From Candidatus Moranbacteria bacterium GW2011_GWE2_36_40 (GTDB lineage: Bacteria; Patescibacteriota; Minisyncoccia; Moranbacterales; GWC2-37-73): a stretch of 44,311 nucleotides of DNA. This document shows, one piece after another, positions 38,579-44,311 of the stretch. Both the position numbers and the translations under genes were made by a program. Every line of letters starts with the position of its first letter. Within the stretch, counting starts at the first letter, position 1. Below the pieces are notes generated by a model that had not been told where the DNA came from, did not search any database, and worked only from the letters and a program-made list of their open reading frames with translations. The stretch spans positions 1 to 44,311 of the forward strand of contig LBRX01000002.1 of assembly GCA_000991645.1 (NCBI GenBank), in the 5' to 3' direction.

Positions 38579-39760
38579 ATGAGAATTGGAATTGATGCAC
38601 GCTCGATTTTGAATCCTGAAAAAGGAGATGCTATTGGAGTTGGACACTACACTTATCAACTAATTCGTCATCTGCTCAAGATAGACAAGGAAAACGAATA
38701 TGTTATTTTCTTTGATTTTCGTGTTCGCGAAAAGGATGTTAAAAAATTTGCACAGCCAAATGTTAAGATAAAATTCTATCCTTTTTCTGATTATAAAAAA
38801 TATCTTCCAGGTGCTTATAGTGAAATTTTGGGTACTGCTACTTTGCAGAAAGAAAAATTGGATGTTCTTCATTCAACATCATCTTTTAATCGTATTCCGA
38901 TGAGTTATGGTGGAAAAGTTGCTGTGACTTTTCATGATATGTCCATGTTTAATATCCCGGAATATCTTTCTGCAATGAAAAGAACTCGCAACAAAGCAAT
39001 TGCAAGATTGATGGCAAAAAAGGCTGACAAAATAATTGCAGTTTCGAATTCCATTCAAGCTGATTTGCAGAAATTTCTTAATGTGTCATTGGAGAAAATA
39101 GATGTTATTTATAGTGGGTTGGATCATCGTTTTTTTGATGAATCAGAAATTGATGCTGGAAAAATATTGGTTAAATATGATATTACAAAAAAATATATTC
39201 TTTTTCTTGGAACCCTGGAACCTTCCAAAAATATCGCTAGACTCTTGGAGTCTTTTGCAAAATTTAAATTTACTCAAAAGAAAAAAAGTGGTGGAAAATT
39301 TGAATACCAATTAGTTTTGGCTGGTAAACGTGGTTGGCTTGCTCAAGAATATCAACAAATTATTAAAGACCTGGGACTTTCAAAGGATGTGGTTTTTACT
39401 GGTTATGTAATTGGTGATGAACTTGTTCCGCTTTTTAAGGGGGCAGAATTTTTTGTAATGCCATCTCTCTATGAAGGTTTTGGAATGACTGTTTTGGAAG
39501 CTTTTGCGACAAAAACACCAGCAATTATTTCCCAAGTTGCATCATTGCCTGAATTGGCAGGAGAAGCAGCTTATTATATTAATCCTTTGGATACTGTTGA
39601 AATGGCAAAGGCTTTTGAAGAATTTTCCTCAAATACTGAGTTGCGCCGTGAATATGTTGCCAGAGGCACAGAACAGGTTAAGAAATTCGATTGGGAAAAA
39701 ACTGCCCGTGAAACATTAGAAGTTTATAAACAATTAGCTGAAAAAAACAAAAATGTTTAA
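38579..39760 (+). CDS. GT4-family glycosyltransferase
   Basis: This 393-residue GT-B enzyme has an N-terminal Rossmann domain (MRIGIDARSIL, GVGHYTYQLI) with VTFHDMSMFNIPEY, a hinge followed by KYILFLGTLEPSKNI and a C-domain with PSLYEGFGMTVLEAFATKTP (about 296-315), the E-x7-E retaining GT4 motif. It transfers a sugar from a nucleotide donor to an unknown acceptor, probably for surface glycans. Its 3' end overlaps ileS by 8 nt. Confidence 0.92.
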   Translation: MRIGIDARSILNPEKGDAIGVGHYTYQLIRHLLKIDKENEYVIFFDFRVREKDVKKFAQPNVKIKFYPFSDYKKYLPGAYSEILGTATLQKEKLDVLHSTSSFNRIPMSYGGKVAVTFHDMSMFNIPEYLSAMKRTRNKAIARLMAKKADKIIAVSNSIQADLQKFLNVSLEKIDVIYSGLDHRFFDESEIDAGKILVKYDITKKYILFLGTLEPSKNIARLLESFAKFKFTQKKKSGGKFEYQLVLAGKRGWLAQEYQQIIKDLGLSKDVVFTGYVIGDELVPLFKGAEFFVMPSLYEGFGMTVLEAFATKTPAIISQVASLPELAGEAAYYINPLDTVEMAKAFEEFSSNTELRREYVARGTEQVKKFDWEKTARETLEVYKQLAEKNKNV

Positions 39761-42659
39761 AAAAGTTGATCCAAAACAGAGCTTGCCAGAAATGGAAAAA
39801 GAAATTTTGAAATTTTGGGAGAAAGAAAAAATATTTGAAAAATCGCTGGATATTCGTAAAGATAATCAAGAGTATTCTTTTTTTGATGGACCTCCTTTTG
39901 CAACAGGCACGCCGCATTATGGCCATTTGGTTGGCTCAACAATGAAAGATGTGGTGCCGCGTTATTGGACGATGCGTGGATTTCATGTGGAAAGAAAATG
40001 GGGATGGGATTGCCATGGACTTCCAATTGAAAATATTGTGGAAAAAGAACTTGGCTCAAAAGCAAAGAGTGATATTGAAAAAATGGGAATTGAAAAGTTT
40101 AATGAGCTTTGTCGCTCAAAGGTTCTTAAATATGTTGATGAATGGAAGGTTGTAATAAATCGCTTGGGGCGCTGGGCTGACATGGACAATGCCTACAGGA
40201 CAATGGATCTTTCATATATGGAATCGGTATGGTGGGTTTTTAAGGAGCTTTGGGATAAGGGTCTGATTTATGAAGGATATCGCTCAATGCACGTTTGTCC
40301 GCGCTGCGAAACCACTCTTTCTCAAATGGAAGTTAGTGAGGGATATCAAGACATAAAAGATTTATCGGTAACTGCAAAGTTTGAATTGATGGATGAACCT
40401 GGCGTGTACGTTTTGGCTTGGACGACCACTCCATGGACGTTAATTGGGAATGTAGCATTGGCTGTAAATCCTGAAATTGAATATGTCTACGTGGAGATGG
40501 TTAATATTGAAAATGATGGAGAATTTAGGGAGGAAGTTTTTGTGGTGGCAAAAAATCGCGTTGCTGATTTGTTTAAAGATAAAAAGATTGAAATTGTGAG
40601 GACAATTTTTGGTAGGGATTTGATCGGAAAAAAGTATAAACCTCTTTTTGAATATTATGCTAAGCCAGAGTTGGAAAATTTTTCCAATGGATGGCAAGTG
40701 GTTGGTGGAGATTTTGTTGGCGCTGAAGATGGAACAGGAGTTGTTCATATTGCACCAGCTTTTGGTGAGGACGATTTGAATCTTGGTAAAGAAAAGGATC
40801 TGCCATTTGTGCAGCATGTTGGGATGGATGGCATAATCAAGTCAGGCGCAGGAGAGTTTTCAGGGTTAAGCGTCAAGCCAGCAGGAGATCATACTTCGAC
40901 TGATGTTGAAATAATAAAACATCTTGCCAAAATTGAGAGACTTTTTGCTAAATCAAAATATGAACATAGTTATCCTCATTGCTGGAGATGCGATACTCCT
41001 CTTATAAACTACGCAACTTCTTCTTGGTTTGTGAATGTTGCTGACATTAAGCCTAAAGCACTTGAATTAGCAAAAGAAATAAATTGGTCCCCGGAAAATA
41101 TTAAAGAAGGTCGTTTTGGAAAATGGCTGGAAGGTGCGCGTGATTGGTCAATTTCTCGTCAGCGATTTTGGGCCTCTGTTATTCCTGTTTGGCGTTGTGA
41201 ATGTGGAGAGGTGAAAGTTTTTGGATCAGTTTCCGAGCTCGAACAAGCAAGTAATCAAAAAATAGAGGATATTCATAAACATGTGGTGGACAAAATTCTT
41301 GTTGACTGTGTTGAATGCGGAAAGCAGATGAAAAGAGTTCCAGATGTGTTGGATACATGGTTTGATTCAGGTTCAATGCCATATGCGCAGCAGCATTATC
41401 CTTTTGAAAATGGTGAAAAATTTGAAAAAAGTTTTCCAGCTGAATTTATTGCAGAAGGTGTGGATCAAACACGCGCTTGGTTTTATTATCAACATATTAT
41501 TGCAAGTGCTATTAAAAAATCCGTGGCTTTTAAAAATGTGATTGTGAATGGAACAGTTTTGGCAGAAGATGGAAAAAAAATGAGCAAACGTCTTTCCAAT
41601 TATCCTGATCCAATGTTGATGTTTGATAAATATGGAGCTGATTCAATAAGATTTTATTTGATGAGTTCTCCTGTGGTGGCCGCACAAAACTTGAATTTTT
41701 CAGAAAAAGATGTTGCTGAGTTTACTCGTGGTCCAATGAGGATGCTTTGGAATTCGTATTCCTTTTTCGTGCTATACGCAAATATTGATCAATGGAAACA
41801 CACTGATTATTTCAAGCATTCAGTTGCTTCCAATTTGCTTGATAGATGGATTCTCTCAGAGCTTAATACTCTTATTGTTTCAGTGCATGATGGAATGGAA
41901 AATTATAAATTGCATCAAGCAGCACGTTCTTTTCCAAAATTCATTGACGATCTTTCCAACTGGTACGTGCGTAGAAGCAGAAAGCGTTTTTGGAAAAGTG
42001 AAAACGATGTTGATAAAAATGAAGCATATGCAACTTTGCATCATGTGTTGGTAAATTTGTCAAAAATGATGGCTCCGTTCGCACCTTTTATTAGTGAAGA
42101 AATCTATAAAAATCTTACTGGGAAAGAATCTGTGCATCTTGCTGATCTGCCAACAGGTGATCGTCATCATGTGGATGAGTTTTTGAATGACAAAATGCGC
42201 AGCGTGCGAGAAATTGTGACTCATGGTTTGCAACTTCGCTCCCAAGCAAAAATTAAAGTTCGTCAGCCATTGTCCAAGGTTACAGTCAAGGAAGTCTTTG
42301 AAGATGAATTGGTGGAGATAATTAAGGATGAACTTAATGTTAAAGAAGTTTGTGTTGATGCTGAACAAGAGGATAGAATTTTGCTTGAAACTGAAATAAC
42401 CGAAGAATTAGCATTGGAAGGGGTGGCTCGTGAAATTGTGCGGCACATTCAAGAGATGCGCAAAGAGGCAGGCTATGATGTTGACAATCACATCAAAGTG
42501 TGCTATAATGGACAATCGGATGTGTTTGAAAAATTTGGTGACCTTATTGCTAAAGAAACGCTTTCCGATGCCATTTACAAGGAAATCTCTGAAGATGGTG
42601 ATTTGATAAAAACAATCGTGCTTGATGGAAATGAATTTTTAATTTCCATCAAAAGATGA
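39753..42659 (+). CDS. ileS: Isoleucyl-tRNA synthetase, eukaryote-like (type 2) signature
   Basis: This 968-residue class I synthetase has HYGH in PPFATGTPHYGHLVG (about 55-58), a CP1 editing domain (TTTPWTLIGN; GEDD), KMSKRLSNYPDP (about 609) and a C-terminal anticodon domain. Zinc-type Cys pairs CECGE and CVECGK (about 482 and 519) are inserted in the middle. The KMSKRLxNYPDP form and GTPHYGH context are those of eukaryotic/type 2 IleRS, a class associated with mupirocin resistance in bacteria; resistance here is an inference. ATG 39753 overlaps the glycosyltransferase stop. Confidence 0.97.
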   Translation: MFKKVDPKQSLPEMEKEILKFWEKEKIFEKSLDIRKDNQEYSFFDGPPFATGTPHYGHLVGSTMKDVVPRYWTMRGFHVERKWGWDCHGLPIENIVEKELGSKAKSDIEKMGIEKFNELCRSKVLKYVDEWKVVINRLGRWADMDNAYRTMDLSYMESVWWVFKELWDKGLIYEGYRSMHVCPRCETTLSQMEVSEGYQDIKDLSVTAKFELMDEPGVYVLAWTTTPWTLIGNVALAVNPEIEYVYVEMVNIENDGEFREEVFVVAKNRVADLFKDKKIEIVRTIFGRDLIGKKYKPLFEYYAKPELENFSNGWQVVGGDFVGAEDGTGVVHIAPAFGEDDLNLGKEKDLPFVQHVGMDGIIKSGAGEFSGLSVKPAGDHTSTDVEIIKHLAKIERLFAKSKYEHSYPHCWRCDTPLINYATSSWFVNVADIKPKALELAKEINWSPENIKEGRFGKWLEGARDWSISRQRFWASVIPVWRCECGEVKVFGSVSELEQASNQKIEDIHKHVVDKILVDCVECGKQMKRVPDVLDTWFDSGSMPYAQQHYPFENGEKFEKSFPAEFIAEGVDQTRAWFYYQHIIASAIKKSVAFKNVIVNGTVLAEDGKKMSKRLSNYPDPMLMFDKYGADSIRFYLMSSPVVAAQNLNFSEKDVAEFTRGPMRMLWNSYSFFVLYANIDQWKHTDYFKHSVASNLLDRWILSELNTLIVSVHDGMENYKLHQAARSFPKFIDDLSNWYVRRSRKRFWKSENDVDKNEAYATLHHVLVNLSKMMAPFAPFISEEIYKNLTGKESVHLADLPTGDRHHVDEFLNDKMRSVREIVTHGLQLRSQAKIKVRQPLSKVTVKEVFEDELVEIIKDELNVKEVCVDAEQEDRILLETEITEELALEGVAREIVRHIQEMRKEAGYDVDNHIKVCYNGQSDVFEKFGDLIAKETLSDAIYKEISEDGDLIKTIVLDGNEFLISIKR

Positions 42660-42748
42660 TAAAATAAATCCATAAAGATAGTTCTTTTTGGATATTAGAA
42701 GGGGAAATTCAACCATGCCTGGAAAAACCAGGAGAAAGGAAGTGAAAA

Positions 42749-43021
42749 ATGAAATATGCAAATGCAGTAGGAGTCAAAAGGCAGGGAAGGCTTGGCGATA
42801 TAGTAGCTTCTCTGGAAAGAATTTCGGAGATATTCTTTCTGATTGTTCTTTCTATTGCAATGATTGCTGTGTATTTTTTTGTCGGCACATTTCTTTTTGA
42901 TCATGTTGTTTTGGTCAAAAAAGGCTTGCTTGCACTTTTCGCCTTCTTTCTTTTTCTCTTTTTTTTAAATTCGCTTACGCAAGATTTTTTTAGTGAGCGT
43001 GAGCAAATTTACTGGGAGTGA
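42749..43021 (+). CDS. 90-aa membrane protein in an SD-led cassette
   Basis: A basic N-terminus (MKYANAVGVKRQGRLGDIVA) precedes two hydrophobic helices (about 27-50 and 57-78) and an acidic end (SEREQIYWE). I do not recognise a family; a small inner-membrane protein is the safest reading. AAGGAAG upstream of ATG 42749 gives a good SD. An extended -10 (TGATAAAAT, 42657-42665) overlaps the ileS stop, and an intrinsic terminator follows at 43045-43077, so it may be a separate unit. Confidence 0.7.
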   Translation: MKYANAVGVKRQGRLGDIVASLERISEIFFLIVLSIAMIAVYFFVGTFLFDHVVLVKKGLLALFAFFLFLFFLNSLTQDFFSEREQIYWE

Positions 43022-43044
43022 TTTGATTTTTCCAAAATTTTTTT

Positions 43045-43077
43045 GGTTACCGGCAACTTGTCGGTAACCTTTTTTTA
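43045..43077 (+). terminator. Intrinsic terminator
   Basis: GGTTACCG and CGGTAACC form an 8-bp stem followed by TTTTTTT. Confidence 0.9.
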
Positions 43078-43114
43078 TTTTCCACAAACATGGTTATACA
43101 CGACGTATGGTTTG

Positions 43115-43255
43115 TTAGTTGGCTTTTGATTTGCTTGTTTCCTTTTTCGGCACGCTCTTGGTCAAAATTCATGGCCAATCGCTCTTAATTTCCTGTCGTC
43201 ATTAAACGGCCTCGAAAGAAAACAGCCAAATCAAAAGCTGGGAGTTATTTTTTGA
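43115..43255 (+). ncRNA. Candidate structured RNA / long hairpin before recO
   Basis: GGCTTTTGATTTGCTTGTTT (from 43121) is complementary to AACAGCCAAATCAAAAGCT (to 43239), with bulges, and CTTTTTCGG pairs with CTCGAAAG. A small internal stem TTGG/CCAA lies at about 43158-43178. The right arm is followed by TTATTTTTT, so the hairpin could be an RNA with its own terminator. The shape (long interrupted stem, ~130 nt) recalls 6S RNA, but no 6S sequence signature is identified. A TG-G-TTATAC box at 43091-43099 could serve as promoter. Confidence 0.4.
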
Positions 43256-43264
43256 AACCAGATA

Positions 43265-43294
43265 TTGCGCAGGACCCAACAAGCACCCTATAAT
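43265..43294 (+). promoter_or_regulatory. recO promoter, leaderless geometry
   Basis: TTGCGC (43265-43270), 18 nt, TATAAT (43289-43294). Six bases separate the -10 from the ATG at 43301, exactly as at argS. Confidence 0.7.
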
Positions 43295-43300
43295 GAAAAG

Positions 43301-44023
43301 ATGGAATATAAATACACTGGCATTATTTTAAATAAGCGTGATGCGGGAGAAACTGACAGGATTTGCACAATCTATACTCTTGAAGGTGGCAAAATTCGTT
43401 CATTGGCTAAAGGTGTTCGCAAAGCTCAGGCCAAACTGGCTGCTTCATTGGAAAATATCACTTTGGCTGATATCACAATTGTTAGAGCTAGAGGTTTAGG
43501 TAAGATAACAGGTTCTATTGTGGAAAATAATTTTTCTTTTCTTAAACAAGATATTGATGCATTGACGGAAGCTTTTGGAGGACTAGCCATCTTTGATAAA
43601 ATGGTTGACTATGAACATCCTGATGATGCAGTGTTTGTCTTGCTCAAGGAATATCTTGAGGCGGTTGAAATTGCTGCCGTGGAAAAATTGTCGGAAAAAC
43701 AAATTTTGTTGCGGCTTGGTTTTACAATAAAATTATTGGATTCTCTTGGCTATGCGCTTGAGGTTGATAAGTGTGTTGCTTGCGGGGGAAAATTAAACGA
43801 AAAATCAATTTCTTTTAATTCTCGCTCTGGCGGTGTTTTGTGTGGAAATTGTCCTTCGCAGCATGATGATTCCCTGAGTTTGCCCATAAGCTCTAATGCT
43901 ATAAAAATGATAAGATTATTTTTGGCAAACAATATGGCCACACTTGGAAAAATAAAAGCTTCTCGTCAGGATTATGACAGTGTTCGTTTGGTGGTGGATG
44001 ACTTTTTGAGATGGACACTATAA
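43301..44023 (+). CDS. recO: DNA repair protein RecO
   Basis: From ATG 43301, 240 residues. The N-terminal OB fold (MEYKYTGIILNKRDAGETDR to about 80) is followed by a helical domain with the zinc site CVACGG...GVLCGNC (about 157-185). RecO loads RecA on SSB-coated ssDNA and anneals strands. The longer frame from 43265 starts inside the promoter and is rejected. The window's SSB and RecA are its partners. Confidence 0.93.
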   Translation: MEYKYTGIILNKRDAGETDRICTIYTLEGGKIRSLAKGVRKAQAKLAASLENITLADITIVRARGLGKITGSIVENNFSFLKQDIDALTEAFGGLAIFDKMVDYEHPDDAVFVLLKEYLEAVEIAAVEKLSEKQILLRLGFTIKLLDSLGYALEVDKCVACGGKLNEKSISFNSRSGGVLCGNCPSQHDDSLSLPISSNAIKMIRLFLANNMATLGKIKASRQDYDSVRLVVDDFLRWTL

Positions 44024-44029
44024 AAATTT

Positions 44030-44163
44030 TTAATTTTCAATTTTTAATTTCTAAACAATCCGCCAGCTGGCGAACTAGTGACTTAACTTTAAAATTTTTA
44101 AAAAATTGATGCATTGGAACATTGAGATTTGTTTGAAAATTGAAAATTGTGAATTGTAAATTA
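44030..44163. repeat. AT-rich palindromic repeat, copy 3
   Basis: TTTTTAATTTTCAATTTTTA on the left; CATTGAGATTTGTTTGAAAA, TTGAAAATTGTGAATTG on the right. It also holds CCGCCAGCTGGCG, a small GC-rich palindrome. Same family as 18490-18605 and 19001-19126. Confidence 0.7.
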
Positions 44164-44177
44164 TTGATAACGTTATT

Positions 44178-44205
44178 TTGAAAAAGCTTTATTTTATAGT
44201 ATAAT
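44178..44205 (+). promoter_or_regulatory. Promoter of the gene starting at 44278
   Basis: TTGAAA (44178-44183), 16 nt, TATAAT (44200-44205). The leader contains two TAATCATAGA direct repeats (44231-44240 and 44265-44274). Confidence 0.6.
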
Positions 44206-44277
44206 AATAATAAATTGAACTGGTCTAAAGTAATCATAGATTTTTCCCGAATATTGACCGAAAGTTAATCATAGAAA

Positions 44278-44311
44278 ATGCCAGATAATGAAATCCTAGA
44301 AAAGTGCATTG
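44278..44311 (+). CDS. Start of an unidentified gene (partial)
   Basis: ATG 44278 opens MPDNEILEKCI and is cut by the window edge. A promoter 70 nt upstream supports it. The beginning could fit a glycyl-tRNA synthetase or another enzyme, but 11 residues cannot identify it. Confidence 0.5.
   Translation, partial: MPDNEILEKCI

Overview
The window looks like a chromosome segment of a Candidate Phyla Radiation (Patescibacteria) bacterium, probably from the Paceibacteria/Parcubacteria side. This is inferred from low GC, small genes, a two-UvrA repair set, most genes lacking a Shine-Dalgarno (SD) sequence, rpoBC away from ribosomal protein genes, rpsF-ssb-rpsR followed by efp instead of rplI, and many short palindromic repeats. 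TGA acts as a stop (ileS, zeta toxin), so the TGA=Gly code of Absconditabacteria/Gracilibacteria does not apply.

Layout. 1-2002: two small membrane/surface-type proteins and a zeta-toxin-like kinase overlapping a 59-aa ORF. 2023-9502: promoter, a 300-nt leader carrying two palindromes, then rpoB and rpoC. 9668-10003: a self-contained small-gene cassette (zinc ribbon). 10046-15712: lexA, ftsK, a RodZ-like gene and recA. 15788-16131: a promoter embedded in an inverted repeat and a 46-aa zinc-ribbon/TM peptide. 16339-18426 (minus): rpsF-ssb-rpsR-efp. 18609-18953 (minus): an unannotated ~100-nt RNA unit and a 17-aa peptide unit. 19134-21204: uvrB preceded by a decayed second uvrB start. 21332-27646: a DsbA/GILT-like thiol protein, uvrA, a 133-aa orphan (minus) and uvrC. 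27741-32215: a copper operon (secreted protein, HMA-TauE-cupredoxin fusion, CopA). 32528-36698: a second uvrA, a YdjM-like membrane protein (minus) and rsmI. 36784-44023: argS (apparently broken near its end), a glycosyltransferase, ileS, a small membrane protein and recO. A new gene starts at 44278.

Functionally the window is dominated by DNA repair (LexA, RecA, UvrA x2, UvrB, UvrC, RecO, SSB, FtsK), the RNA polymerase core, translation (S6, S18, EF-P, ArgRS, IleRS, RsmI) and copper efflux.

The most unusual property is the load of short palindromic elements from about ten sequence families. They sit in leaders and 3' ends, and also in frame inside uvrC (six), uvrA (two), argS (two), copA (two) and several smaller genes. 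One family has a fixed outer stem but a different, always self-complementary, inner stem in each of six copies, including two copies translated in the same frame. Other notable points are leaderless-type promoters for argS and recO, a 30-bp perfect palindrome after copA, an arginine at the EF-P tip, and the small-RNA unit upstream of rpsF.
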